Below are positions 1 to 8,829 of a stretch of DNA of 48,347 nt, one piece after another; positions within the stretch are counted from its first letter, which is position 1, and each line of letters opens with the position of its first letter. The position numbers and the translations under genes were made by a program. The notes beneath the pieces are model-generated. The model did not search any database, was not told the DNA's origin, and saw only the letters and a list, made by a program, of their open reading frames with translations. Source of the stretch: Trueperaceae bacterium (GTDB lineage Bacteria > Deinococcota > Deinococci > Deinococcales > Trueperaceae); NCBI GenBank assembly GCA_020431825.1, contig JAGQHN010000013.1, positions 1 to 48,347 on the forward strand, given 5' to 3'.

Positions 1-205
1 TTGCTTAATGCAAGGATTTAAATGCGAGTGGAAAACAGTCCTGAACCACAGGTAATGACTATGATTGCTGAGTATTGGCAAAATCGTTGATGATACCACC
101 GGTTCAAGACTGTTTGAGAAGAATCGAATGAAGAGAAGTTTATATCATTAGGGAAATTATCGGAATTCGTATTATGCCCTGTCAGGAAAGGCTAAAACTT
201 ATAAA
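1..205. other. Left-edge intergenic sequence
   Basis: I find no supportable gene here. One plus-strand frame is open from the edge to a TAA at about 53-55, giving 17 residues, too little to identify. The rest is AT-rich and lies downstream of the leftward operon. I saw no clear terminator for that operon. Confidence 0.4.
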
Positions 206-1288
206 TCAGAGTACCGCCCCAACGCGGCTAGCAATTTCTTTTCTGACCACGGGCGCAACCTTGGTGCCGAGCAGTTCTATGGCATGCATAACCTGATGGT
301 GGGGCATAGTGCCAATGCTCAGTTGTAAAAGCAACCGGGTATGGCCAAAAAGTTCATGCTGGAACAGGATTTTTTCAATTACTTCCTCGGGGCTACCGAC
401 CATATTGGCGCCGCGCAAACTACGTGAGCCTTCGAACTGTTGCCGTGTGATGGGTGGCCAGCCCCGCTCACGCCCAATCTTTGACATAACCAGTGCATAT
501 GAAGGGAAGAATTCGTCGGCAGCCACTTTAGACTGGTCGGCTATGTGACCATGAGAATTTATACTGAGTTGAATGGCTTCCCTGTGCCCAGCTTTAGTAA
601 AAGTTGTGCGGTAGAGATCGGCAAAGGGCACGAAGTGTTCTGGCATGCCGCCAATAATGGCAATAGCTAGAGGCAAACTTAGTTGAGCGGCTCTGACCAC
701 TGATTGAGGGGTACCACCCACCGCAATCCATACGGGCAATCTTTCCTGATGAGGTCTGGGGTAGATACCTGCATTATGTAAGCTGGGTCGGTGTTTGCCA
801 GACCAACTGACGCGCTCGTGTTCACGGAGCTCTAAAAGTAGCTCGAGCTTTTCAGCAAAAAGCTCATCATAATCATTCAGGTCGTAGCCAAACAGCGGAA
901 AAGACTCGATGAATGAGCCGCGTCCCGCCATGATTTCTGCTCTACCCTGTGAGACTAAATCTAAACTGGCGAAGTTCTGAAATACCCGGACAGGGTCGTC
1001 TGAACTAAGCACAGTAACTGCACTGCTTAGCCGTATTCTTTTGGTGCGGGCGGCAATGGCTGCCAGTATCACTGCTGGAGCCGAGGCAACAAAATCGGGC
1101 CGGTGGTGTTCACCAAGGCCAAAGACATCTAGCCCTAGATCATCAGCAAGTTCAGCGGTTTCCAGCAAGTTTTTAATACGCTCTGTTGGGCTGATTTTTT
1201 GCCCTGTTAAGGGATCAGGCGTAAGTTCGGCAAAAGAGTAAAGACCTAGTTCAAAAGGACGTTTTGGGGTAGGGGGTGTGCCGGCCAT
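206..1288 (-). CDS. LLM-class flavin-dependent oxidoreductase
   Basis: A 360-residue luciferase-like monooxygenase, predicted to be an FMN/F420-type TIM-barrel enzyme in the cytoplasm. Family signatures visible are GLGEHH (57-62), the [11 protein letters not shown] strand (about 92-102) and [12 protein letters not shown] (about 115-126), all typical of the bacterial LLM subfamily annotated only as probable oxidoreductases. There is no signal peptide. It is the last gene of the leftward sulfatase operon, 17 nt after the sulfatase stop, so it is probably co-transcribed. Its substrate is unknown; the context suggests oxidation of a product of sulfated-sugar breakdown, but that is inference. Length is normal for the family. 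The Shine-Dalgarno is weak (AAGG), consistent with coupling to the upstream gene. Confidence 0.85.
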   Translation of the reverse strand: MAGTPPTPKRPFELGLYSFAELTPDPLTGQKISPTERIKNLLETAELADDLGLDVFGLGEHHRPDFVASAPAVILAAIAARTKRIRLSSAVTVLSSDDPVRVFQNFASLDLVSQGRAEIMAGRGSFIESFPLFGYDLNDYDELFAEKLELLLELREHERVSWSGKHRPSLHNAGIYPRPHQERLPVWIAVGGTPQSVVRAAQLSLPLAIAIIGGMPEHFVPFADLYRTTFTKAGHREAIQLSINSHGHIADQSKVAADEFFPSYALVMSKIGRERGWPPITRQQFEGSRSLRGANMVGSPEEVIEKILFQHELFGHTRLLLQLSIGTMPHHQVMHAIELLGTKVAPVVRKEIASRVGAVL

Positions 1289-1305
1289 AGCCTTATTTAA
1301 GCGCT

Positions 1306-2775
1306 TTATTCATCTAAACCCAGTCGTTTGTAGAGTTCTTCAGGGGCGTCATTAAGCTTCATCAGATGGTTGATATGGCGAAGCATCTGTCTTTCGGCAG
1401 CGTCATCCTCGAGTGGGTTTTCCTGACCGGGGTCATTTTCCACATCAAAGAGAAGATGCTTAAAGTCTTTTGCACCTCCCCAGATCTCCCCGGCAATTTT
1501 CATAACCGGGCAGCCTTTGGTAAAGCTAAAGGGAGCTGCCATGACGGTATCCTGCAATTCGTCTACACTAAAGCGCGAGCGCAGGTGGGTGGGCATAAGG
1601 GTGTACTCGTAGAGTTCTGCACTCTCGTCGGGGGCACGCATATAGACGTAGTTGCCATCGGTGCAGTTTACATATGCGCCAAAAGCGCCAAAGAGAATGG
1701 CCTCATGAACAGGGCTGTCAGTGGCGATGGTGTCTTTTAAGGGCTTGCCCTGCATGTCTTTGGGGATGGGCAGATTGAAGTACTCGAGCAAGGTTGCAGG
1801 CATATCAATCAGTTGCACTAGACTCTCCCTCGTCTCACCCTTTTTACCGCAGCGCGGGTCCCAGATAAAGAGAGGCGTGTTTGCCAGATAGTCATACCAG
1901 GGCATTTTGTTTTTGGCCCACCAGTCATGCTCCCCCAGCAAATAACCATGATCGGTACAGACAATCAGCAGGGTGTCATCCCACATATTCTCAGCGTCCA
2001 TTTTGTCCAGGAGGCGGCCTAGCTGCTCATCACAAAAACTTAAGAGGGCGGCATACTCGAGCCTGGCGTGCTCAACTTGCTCGGGTGGCTCGTTTACTTT
2101 GGCATAAGGCGGCCAGTCAAAGTGGGGGCCACTGTAATCATGTGGGTAAAGGTTCTTATATTTCTGATGGCTAAAAAACGGTTCATGGGGGTCAAAGGTT
2201 TCCAGTTGCAAAAACCAGTTATCAGCAGCCTTGTTGGTTTCTAAAAACTCTAAGCCCAGGCTAAAAACCTGATACTGAGACTGCTTTTCGGGTGTGTCGA
2301 AATAGGAGCGATTAATCCAGTCCTGTGTCCAGGTACGAGGGTGGTGATTCTTTTCTTTGACGGTTGCTTCAGGAATGTCCTGGGGTTCAACATGGGCTTT
2401 CCAGAAGTCACCTTCCTGACCGCGCACAAATTCCCAACTGCTGTAACGGTTATGGTATGTACCGCCTGCCCCATCTTCAAAATAGTGCTGATGGTCGGTA
2501 ATCAGATGCGAGTAGACGCCATTTTCTGCCAATATCTGAGGCATAGAGTCATCAAAGGGTTCGATTGGGCCCCAGCTGCGGTGTAAAAAGTTGTAGCGTC
2601 CGGTATGCAGTTCGCGGCGCGCAGGCATGCAGGGCATCGAGCCAATATAGCTTTTATTAAATTGGATGGTTTTTTCTGCCAGCCGTGCAAAATTGGGGGC
2701 GTGCGTCCAGTCACAGCCGTAAGAGGGGAGCATATGCTTGTTGAGAGAATCGAACATCACCATGATGGCTTTCAT
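1306..2775 (-). CDS. Sulfatase 1 (cytoplasmic, CMPAR signature)
   Basis: A 489-residue type I sulfatase of the alkaline-phosphatase fold, hydrolysing sulfate esters. The formylglycine site is C49-M-P-A-R53. This fits the minimal C-x-P-x-R rule but has Ala where most sulfatases have Ser. Other active-site blocks are the N-terminal MFDS (D9), ETFDPHEPF (192-200) and [11 protein letters not shown] (274-284), which supply metal ligands. There is no signal peptide, so it should be cytoplasmic. A strong Shine-Dalgarno (AGGAG) precedes the ATG. It is third of three sulfatases in the lacI operon. The exact sulfate position attacked cannot be read from sequence. Activity needs a formylglycine-generating enzyme encoded elsewhere. 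Confidence 0.92.
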   Translation of the reverse strand: MKAIMVMFDSLNKHMLPSYGCDWTHAPNFARLAEKTIQFNKSYIGSMPCMPARRELHTGRYNFLHRSWGPIEPFDDSMPQILAENGVYSHLITDHQHYFEDGAGGTYHNRYSSWEFVRGQEGDFWKAHVEPQDIPEATVKEKNHHPRTWTQDWINRSYFDTPEKQSQYQVFSLGLEFLETNKAADNWFLQLETFDPHEPFFSHQKYKNLYPHDYSGPHFDWPPYAKVNEPPEQVEHARLEYAALLSFCDEQLGRLLDKMDAENMWDDTLLIVCTDHGYLLGEHDWWAKNKMPWYDYLANTPLFIWDPRCGKKGETRESLVQLIDMPATLLEYFNLPIPKDMQGKPLKDTIATDSPVHEAILFGAFGAYVNCTDGNYVYMRAPDESAELYEYTLMPTHLRSRFSVDELQDTVMAAPFSFTKGCPVMKIAGEIWGGAKDFKHLLFDVENDPGQENPLEDDAAERQMLRHINHLMKLNDAPEELYKRLGLDE

Positions 2776-2829
2776 TTTTATCTCCTAAGTAACAGGGTTT
2801 GGCTAGAGAATTGTAAGGAGTTTAGCTCC

Positions 2830-4197
2830 TTAGAGATGGGCTTCTTGTTCGCTTACCTTACGTTGATCTGCTGTTTTTAACATGGGACAGGGCAAGATGA
2901 TAGGCTCTTTTTCTCCTGCCTCGAGCATACGGCGTTTTAACCGTTCACGCATTACAGCTGTAACCCCCTGATGAGACTCGAGGTCAATCAGGTTAAACAG
3001 TTCATAAGGGTCACTCTCAAGGTCATAGAGGTACTGCTCGACGTAGGTATCAGAGTTCATGTCCTCCCAGCCATCTTTGTCAGGGGCATCCACGCCATAT
3101 TTCCAGCGCCCCGTTCTGACAGCACGACCAACCTGGGATTCACTTATCTGGATAAATACTTCTTCGGGCCAGTCAAGTTTTTCTCGTTGAACCAGAGGCA
3201 AAATCGATCTGCCCTGCATCTGCTCTGGTACTGCTATGCCAGCAGCATCTAAAAGGGTGGGTGGCAAATCAAGCAGGCTAATAAGTTTACGAATTTGCCC
3301 GCCTGAGTCAAAGCCTGGCCCAGAAATAGCACATGGTACCCGAACGGAACTTTCATGACAGGAGCGCTTGTACTCACCGTTGCGCGTTTTAAAGTGATTG
3401 CCATGGTCAGAGGTAAAAACAACAATGGTATTGTTCAGCAAGCCCAGACTTTTTAAAGCGTCGAGCAACCGTCCAAAAGCTTCATCCAGACGCTTAACCA
3501 TGCCCCAGTAGCCTGCAAGGTGCTGCTGGGTTGAGCCGCCCAGCGCTGCTAAATCTGGCGGTGTCCAGCGACTCGCATAGCGCTCGCGGTAGCCTGTCGG
3601 TGGCGGGTAATCATCCAGGTGGTTCTGATGATGAGGTTCCAGAAACGACATAAATAGGAAAAAGGGATTGTCTTTCTGGGCGTCAATATAGCGAATAGCA
3701 GCGTCGGTCATGGCATCGACGCGGTAGCCCGGTAGCTCGACTTCTTCGTTTTCATTGTTGAAGAGATTAAGGTCATAGGCACCTGAGGTGAACTCGAGCA
3801 AATTTGCCCCCAACCAGTACTGATACCCCCCACGCTCCTCTTCGGGCACTGCGCCTATGTGCTCTTTTGCGGCTAGGTGCCACTTGCCAATGTAGCCCGT
3901 GTGGTAACCCGCGTCATTAAAATAATGTGCCAGAGCTTTGGTGCTTTGCGGTAAGGGGATGCCGTTGCGGTAACAACCGGTGGTAGTGGCATATTGACCA
4001 GACTGCAAGCAGGCTCTTGAGGGGCCACAAACGGGCTGTGAGGTAAAGCAGTTGTACAGGTGCGTACCCTGCTGAGCAAAGCGGTCAAAGTTGGGCGTCA
4101 ATTCTAAGGGGTTACCGTGCACACCTGTGCTGTCATGACGTTGCTGATCGGTAAAAAAGAAAATTATGTTGGGCTTTCGCGACGGGCTTTCCGCCAT
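2830..4197 (-). CDS. Sulfatase 2 (cytoplasmic, CGPSR signature)
   Basis: A 455-residue type I sulfatase. The modification motif is C57-G-P-S-R61, followed by the usual G eleven residues on. Metal and substrate blocks are FTDQQR (15-20), GYIGKWHL (101-108, Lys and His of the active site) and TSDHGNH (262-268). There is no export signal. An AGGAGG Shine-Dalgarno lies just before the ATG. It sits between sulfatases 1 and 3, with gaps of 54 and 72 nt. It is clearly different in sequence from its neighbours, so the sulfatases are not recent duplicates and probably act on different sulfate positions (inference). Confidence 0.93.
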   Translation of the reverse strand: MAESPSRKPNIIFFFTDQQRHDSTGVHGNPLELTPNFDRFAQQGTHLYNCFTSQPVCGPSRACLQSGQYATTTGCYRNGIPLPQSTKALAHYFNDAGYHTGYIGKWHLAAKEHIGAVPEEERGGYQYWLGANLLEFTSGAYDLNLFNNENEEVELPGYRVDAMTDAAIRYIDAQKDNPFFLFMSFLEPHHQNHLDDYPPPTGYRERYASRWTPPDLAALGGSTQQHLAGYWGMVKRLDEAFGRLLDALKSLGLLNNTIVVFTSDHGNHFKTRNGEYKRSCHESSVRVPCAISGPGFDSGGQIRKLISLLDLPPTLLDAAGIAVPEQMQGRSILPLVQREKLDWPEEVFIQISESQVGRAVRTGRWKYGVDAPDKDGWEDMNSDTYVEQYLYDLESDPYELFNLIDLESHQGVTAVMRERLKRRMLEAGEKEPIILPCPMLKTADQRKVSEQEAHL

Positions 4198-4269
4198 TCG
4201 TGCACCTCCTGAGGATTTTAAGTTTTTAAGATACCAAGGGATATAGCTTTTGGGTAGTTAGGCAGCATC

Positions 4270-5751
4270 CTAGCTTCGCTTATCCGCTTTATGTGGAACA
4301 ACGTCAGCGGTCTCAAGGTAAAAACGTAAGAGTCTATCCCTGAGCTGCTGTTTTATATTGGCGAAAGTTGGGTCGTTAATACGGTTATCGAGTTCCGCAG
4401 GGTCAGCCTTTAGGTCATAAAGTTCGTCGTCTTCGTAAAGCCGCATCACATACTTATAGTTTTGCGTGCGGCACATGACAGCCTTACTATGCTCTGGCCC
4501 TTCCTGAGTTTGCAGGTGGACTCTGGGCCAGTAAAGACCGTCTCTTGTTTGTTTGGACTCGAGCTCCATGGCCTGCCGTTCGCCGTGCCTGCGACCTCCT
4601 TCGCAAAACACTGCGTCCCTGTGCTCATCGGTCTCACCTGCAAGAAGGGGTAAAAGCGAGCGCCCAAAGTGATCATGCCTGGGAGCTATATCTGTTAGGG
4701 CTTCAACCGTAGCCGGAAAATCAATCAGTTCTACCAGCGCGTTACTGACTCGAGGCTTACAAGCTACATCGGCAGGCGGTTTTACCAGAAAAGGTACCCT
4801 AGTTAAAACATCTTCAAACGTATTTTGCGTTTTTTCTACCAGGCCATAATCCCCTGTAAAGTCACCATGATCAGAAAAGAAAAAGATGGCAGAGTCGTCA
4901 TAGATACCTTTTTCTTTGAGCGCGTCTAAAACCAGGCCAAATTGATGATCAACCCGGGCGCACATGCCGTAGTAAGTTGCCCGCAGTTCGGTCCAGCGCT
5001 CTTCGCTCCAGCCTTGCAAATTCTGGTGTTCGGCAATGCCCTTAAGCAGACTTGGTTTGCCTGTCCAGTCTTTTAGGTTTGGGATGCGCTCAGGTAATTT
5101 ATCTTTACTAATCTGGCTGTACCAGGGGTCTTCTACTGCGTAAGGTGGGTGCGGATAGCTGAGTGGCAAATAAATGCAAAGGGGCTTATCTGCTGGCGCA
5201 TTATTGATTTGTTCAATGGCGCCTTCGACCATCGCCCAGTCAGAATCAAAGTAAACGGTGTCGTTTGGGTGGGGCTCGAGCCTGCCGCCATAAAAAGAAT
5301 AATAATTATCTCCGTCTGGGCTACCACGCCAGGTGTCAAAACTATGAAGATTGGGTTGAAGGGGGCGTTCTGGGGTATTGGGTGCCGTATAGTTAACATC
5401 GCAGTAGCTGTCAAAACCATTCTGGGCTGGGACCACATCATTTTTGCCACCCCACCAGACAAAGTAACCTGCGTCTTTGAGGGTTTTTAAGAGCATAGGT
5501 TCGTCAGGACGGAGCATATGAAACATGGTGCGGTGACCGCGCACATGTGGGTACCAGCCAGTCATAAAGGAGCAGCGGCTGGGCGTACAGACAGGGTTCT
5601 GGCAAAAGGCATTGGCAAAGGAAACAGCGTCGCTTTGAACCCAGTTGTCCAGCGTCGGCGTGACCGCCGCTTCATTTCCTAGATGCCCAAGGACATCGGC
5701 GCGCCACTGGTCAGGGTTAAAGATAAGGATGTGAGGTGGTTTTTTAGGCAT
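4270..5751 (-). CDS. Sulfatase 3 (cytoplasmic, CTPSR signature)
   Basis: A 493-residue type I sulfatase with the canonical C55-T-P-S-R59 site, an N-terminal FNPDQWRAD metal block (11-19) and SDHGDFTGDYG (293-303). No signal peptide is visible, so it should act in the cytoplasm. The ATG lies 4 nt after the stop of lacI, so it is almost certainly translated from the lacI transcript, placing the sulfatase genes under the same control as the regulator. The length is typical. It resembles sulfatase 4 of the opposite arm around the active site (both CTPSR with a PNPVCTPSR-like context), suggesting the two are the closest relatives among the five. Confidence 0.93.
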   Translation of the reverse strand: MPKKPPHILIFNPDQWRADVLGHLGNEAAVTPTLDNWVQSDAVSFANAFCQNPVCTPSRCSFMTGWYPHVRGHRTMFHMLRPDEPMLLKTLKDAGYFVWWGGKNDVVPAQNGFDSYCDVNYTAPNTPERPLQPNLHSFDTWRGSPDGDNYYSFYGGRLEPHPNDTVYFDSDWAMVEGAIEQINNAPADKPLCIYLPLSYPHPPYAVEDPWYSQISKDKLPERIPNLKDWTGKPSLLKGIAEHQNLQGWSEERWTELRATYYGMCARVDHQFGLVLDALKEKGIYDDSAIFFFSDHGDFTGDYGLVEKTQNTFEDVLTRVPFLVKPPADVACKPRVSNALVELIDFPATVEALTDIAPRHDHFGRSLLPLLAGETDEHRDAVFCEGGRRHGERQAMELESKQTRDGLYWPRVHLQTQEGPEHSKAVMCRTQNYKYVMRLYEDDELYDLKADPAELDNRINDPTFANIKQQLRDRLLRFYLETADVVPHKADKRS

Positions 5752-5755
5752 CTCT

Positions 5756-6796
5756 CTAGCTTTCTACCAGGGGTTTCACCGGACTCGTCTGGCCTTTTGG
5801 CGCGGCAGATGATTCTCTTATTTTGAGATAACTTTTAAAGGGACTTAGGGTGTCCGGGGCTTTTCCTTCCATCTGTTGTAACAGATGCTGAGCCGCGCAT
5901 TTGCCCATTTCCTCAGTTGGGTAATGCATGGTACTCAGGGTTGGTGTGGTTAACTGGCAGAGCGATAAGTCATCAAAGCCTATAATCGAGACATCTTCGG
6001 GTACCGAATAAGCATGGGCTTGCAGGGCTTTTAGGGCACCCGCCGCCATTAAATCATTGGTGGCAAATAGGGCGCTGAAGCTACCTAGTTTGAGAAGTCT
6101 TTCGGTTGCCTGCGTACCGGATTCACTATAAAGATCATCGGCTTCAATGATCAGGAGATCATCTCTGGCGATGCCTTTTTCCCTCAGGGCCTCGAGATAC
6201 CCCTCGAGCCGCTGTCTGGCAAATTGCCGGGTGAGATAGGCAGTGATGCAGGCAATGCGCTCGTGCCCAAGATCAAGCAGGTGTTTGGTTGCCAGATAAC
6301 CCCCCAGGCGGTTGTCAATGGTAACGCAGCTACGCGCAAGTTCTGGGATGTAACGGTTCATAAGCACCGTAGGGGTCGTGCCGATAAGCTCGAGTAATTC
6401 GGCGTCGGGCAGGCAAGGTGCCATGAGAAACAGGGCTTCAACCCCGCGCTGGGTCATGATTTTGAGACTTTGCCGCTCTTCCTGGGCACTGCCATTGCTC
6501 GAGCTGCAAATCATGTGCAGGCCTTTGGCTCTTAACTCATTTTCAAAGGCAGACAGAACCAGACTGAAAAACTCGCCGTAGAGGTGCCGGACAATCACGC
6601 CTACGGTACCTGAGCCTTTGCCCTGCGCCAGGCTATGCGCCAGCGCGTTTGGCCTGTAGCCAAGTTCGGCAATGACCTTTTGAACCTGCTCGGCTTTGTC
6701 GGGTTTGACTTTGGCAGTGCCGTTGAGTACGCGCGAAACGGTAGCTGGCGATACGCCAGCTTGTTTGGCAACATCGTGAATGGTAACTTTTTTCAT
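5756..6796 (-). CDS. LacI-family transcriptional regulator
   Basis: A 346-residue sugar-responsive repressor. The N-terminal helix-turn-helix with the classic VAKQAGVSPATVSRVLNG pattern is at residues 8-25, followed by a hinge (NALAHSLAQGKG) and a periplasmic-binding-protein-like effector domain from about residue 60. It is the first gene of the leftward operon and faces the ABC-transporter operon, a standard arrangement for a regulator controlling both arms and itself. LacI-type palindromes lie in the divergent region (7097-7110 and 6900-6912). The inducer is presumably the imported sugar or a breakdown product; its identity cannot be read from sequence. Confidence 0.93.
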   Translation of the reverse strand: MKKVTIHDVAKQAGVSPATVSRVLNGTAKVKPDKAEQVQKVIAELGYRPNALAHSLAQGKGSGTVGVIVRHLYGEFFSLVLSAFENELRAKGLHMICSSSNGSAQEERQSLKIMTQRGVEALFLMAPCLPDAELLELIGTTPTVLMNRYIPELARSCVTIDNRLGGYLATKHLLDLGHERIACITAYLTRQFARQRLEGYLEALREKGIARDDLLIIEADDLYSESGTQATERLLKLGSFSALFATNDLMAAGALKALQAHAYSVPEDVSIIGFDDLSLCQLTTPTLSTMHYPTEEMGKCAAQHLLQQMEGKAPDTLSPFKSYLKIRESSAAPKGQTSPVKPLVES

Positions 6797-6899
6797 CTAA
6801 TTCAACTCTATCCTGAGGCTCGACTTGCCTCTTTGACGAAAGGGCTCGAGCTGAGGTTTAAAGGTTTACAAAGTTATTTTGCCATCATAGTCAAATTCA

Positions 6900-6912
6900 T
6901 GAAAAGTTTTCA
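6900..6912. promoter_or_regulatory. Second LacI-type palindrome
   Basis: TGAAAAGTTTTCA is a 13-bp palindrome with an odd central base. It resembles the 14-bp LacI-family consensus less one base. It lies about 6 nt upstream of a TTGACT sequence on the minus strand, and could be an auxiliary operator for the lacI-sulfatase arm. It is weaker than the site at 7097. Confidence 0.4.
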
Positions 6913-7063
6913 AGCCTTATGTTGGGAAACTCACATTGAGTTCCTGGAATTATTTCTTATGAAGGTTTGTCAAGCATCTTTTAAGCCCAGGAAAACCCTT
7001 TTGAGACGACTTAAATCTAGCATCCTCTCGGGTGGCGACTGGGAAATTGCTCGAGCTTAAAGC

Positions 7064-7092
7064 TTGACAGTTCCAAAAGGCTGTGATAATTT
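7064..7092 (+). promoter_or_regulatory. Sigma-70 promoter of ABC transporter operon
   Basis: TTGACA (7064-7069) is a perfect -35. The -10 is either TAATTT (7087-7092, 17-nt spacer) or GATAAT (7085-7090, 15-nt spacer). Predicted transcription starts a few bases before or inside the operator at 7097-7110. Confidence 0.65.
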
Positions 7093-7096
7093 TTTC

Positions 7097-7110
7097 TGAA
7101 AGCGGTTTCA
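7097..7110. promoter_or_regulatory. LacI-family operator
   Basis: TGAAAGCGGTTTCA has perfect TGAAA/TTTCA arms around a central GCGG, matching the general LacI/GalR operator form. It overlaps the predicted start site just after the promoter, an ideal place for repression by the LacI protein encoded at 5756-6796. Confidence 0.7.
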
Positions 7111-7233
7111 AATTAATAGTTTTATCCCTCCAGGGGAGTTCGTTGCTCTAGCAGCAAAGGTTGGTGATATCTGACAGAGACTATTTTCAGTTTGCTTAAG
7201 GCTCAAATTACTTAGCTCTAAGGAAAGGAAACT

Positions 7234-8772
7234 ATGAACTGGTTTGATAAAAAGGAAAAACTGTCCAGACGTCAGCTGCTTAAGCTAGTGGGTGCGGCGG
7301 GTGCAAGTGCCTATCTGCTTCCCCTGGTTGAGCAAGCCTATGCTCAAGGTATAAGCATTCCTGATTCAGGTGCTACGCTTCCTAGCGACAATGTCACCCT
7401 GCGCTGGGTCGATAGCGGTGATCAAAAAGCCGTTTTCTTTAATGAGTTTTTTGCCGCTTATCAGGCAGCCCACCCAAACATTAAAGTTGCCTATGACCCT
7501 TTGCCCTGGAATGAGATTGCCCAGGTGGTGCCTTTAGGAATCCGTAACGGTACAGCCCACGATGTCTTTCAGCTTCCTTTAAGTGTGAGTGGCGCCCAAG
7601 CTGTGAGTGAAGGCTGGGTACAACCTCTAGATGACTTTATTCCGAACTTTGCCGAGTGGAAAGCCAAGTTCCCGCCGGGTATTTTCCTGCCGGGCATTAC
7701 CGACTTTGAGGGTAAGACCTATAGCTTCCCATTTACATCAAACAAACGCTATGGTACTCACCTGCTTTACAACAAAGCCATCATGGAGCAAGCAGGTTAT
7801 GACCCCGAGAATGAACCCTTAACCTGGTCTAGCTTTAGAGAAGCCGCCAAGAAAATAACTGAGCAAGGCAATGGTGCTTACTACGGCTTTATCATGGGTG
7901 GTAATCAGATTAACCGCTGGGCCGATGTCGTGCGGGGATTTGGACAAATGGCCGGAGCGGTTGGCGGTACGGGTGCTCAAATCACCGCTGATATGAACTT
8001 CTTAACTGGTGAATATAGCTACAACACCGAAGAGTACATTGCTGCGGTTGAACTTCTCTTACAACTTCGTGATGATGGCAGTGTTTTCCCTGGCATGTTA
8101 AGCATAAATGCACCGCAAGCCAGGGCCTTTATGCCGCAGGGTGCTGCTGGCATGATTTTGCAAGGCCCCTGGAATATACCGCAGTGGGAAAGAGATAACC
8201 CGGAGTTTGATTTTGGTATTTCAACCCAGCCCTTGCCCGATGACGGTGATGTCTGGCCTCTTGCCATCAGTGAAGGTGGTGCTAATGGTCTCTGGATATT
8301 TAAGGATAGCCCCAATGCGGCAGTCGCTGGCGATATCTTTCATTATCTGGGAACCCTCGAGGGTCAAACCCAGTGGGCCAATATTGTAGGGGCGGCTGAC
8401 CCACCTGTTATGCCTGAGTCAATTGCCAATGCTACTTTGAGCCCACGTGCAGCGCAAGCGCTCAACATGTTTAATGAGCAGGTCAAAGTCGGTCCTAACC
8501 CGGTAGTAAGAAACCCTGACATCGTGCAGGTGACCCTGGAAATGCGCACTCCTGAACCTAGTTTTGCTCAGGTCATTCAAGGGCTATACACAGGGCAACT
8601 CAGCGACGTTAAAGCGCAGATGCAGGACGTGCAAGACCGCTACACTGCAGAGCTCGAGCGTGCGATTGCCGCTGCCAACGAAAAAGGTGCCGATGTTTCG
8701 CGTGATGACTGGGTGTTCTCAAACTGGGACCCACGTTCAGATTACGGTGCTGAAAAGTACGACGAGCTTTAA
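7234..8772 (+). CDS. ABC sugar transporter, Tat-exported substrate-binding protein
   Basis: A 512-residue family 1 extracellular solute-binding protein. The N-terminus has a twin-arginine signal: SRRQLLK at 11-17, a hydrophobic stretch to about 32, and likely cleavage after AYA at about 37. The mature part carries the usual features of a sugar-binding protein (an early TLRWVDSG strand, SFPFTSNKRYGTHLLYNK, and a C-terminal aromatic-rich part). At 512 residues it is long for the family, common for oligosaccharide binders. It is first in the rightward operon behind the LacI operator and is followed by an intra-operon hairpin (8787-8807). The ligand is probably an oligosaccharide; sulfation is inferred from the five sulfatases. 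Confidence 0.92.
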   Translation: MNWFDKKEKLSRRQLLKLVGAAGASAYLLPLVEQAYAQGISIPDSGATLPSDNVTLRWVDSGDQKAVFFNEFFAAYQAAHPNIKVAYDPLPWNEIAQVVPLGIRNGTAHDVFQLPLSVSGAQAVSEGWVQPLDDFIPNFAEWKAKFPPGIFLPGITDFEGKTYSFPFTSNKRYGTHLLYNKAIMEQAGYDPENEPLTWSSFREAAKKITEQGNGAYYGFIMGGNQINRWADVVRGFGQMAGAVGGTGAQITADMNFLTGEYSYNTEEYIAAVELLLQLRDDGSVFPGMLSINAPQARAFMPQGAAGMILQGPWNIPQWERDNPEFDFGISTQPLPDDGDVWPLAISEGGANGLWIFKDSPNAAVAGDIFHYLGTLEGQTQWANIVGAADPPVMPESIANATLSPRAAQALNMFNEQVKVGPNPVVRNPDIVQVTLEMRTPEPSFAQVIQGLYTGQLSDVKAQMQDVQDRYTAELERAIAAANEKGADVSRDDWVFSNWDPRSDYGAEKYDEL

Positions 8773-8786
8773 GTTTATGACTCGAG

Positions 8787-8813
8787 GAGAAGGCAATTTG
8801 CCTTCTCTTTATT
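8787..8813 (+). terminator. Intra-operon hairpin between binding protein and permease
   Basis: A perfect 10-bp stem (GAGAAGGCAA at 8787-8796 paired with 8798-8807) is followed by TTTATTTTTT. It should act as a partial terminator and as a 3' stabiliser of the binding-protein mRNA, giving more binding protein than permease. The second ABC operon has the same arrangement at 18401-18430. Confidence 0.75.
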
Positions 8814-8829
8814 TTTTGCGAGGAATCTT

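Larger units (their letters stand above)
6797..7233. other. Divergent regulatory region between lacI arm and ABC arm
   Basis: This 437-nt stretch has no convincing gene. It contains a good rightward promoter (7064-7092), a LacI-type operator (7097-7110), a second palindrome (6900-6912) and a possible leftward -35 (TTGACT on the minus strand, 6894-6889). The leader of the binding-protein gene is about 130 nt and ends in an AAGGAAAGG ribosome-binding site. I recognise no riboswitch in it. Confidence 0.6.

Noticed and set aside
2-55. Short open frame from the left edge ending at TAA
   Set aside because: Only 17 residues are visible and none gives a family signal.
5149-5490. Plus-strand ORF of 113 codons with hydrophobic stretches
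   Set aside because: It is antisense to the conserved central part of sulfatase 3 and has no ribosome-binding site.
6635-7060. A plus-strand open frame of 141 codons antisense to the start of lacI
   Set aside because: No Shine-Dalgarno, no recognisable domain, and most of it is the complement of the well-supported lacI gene.
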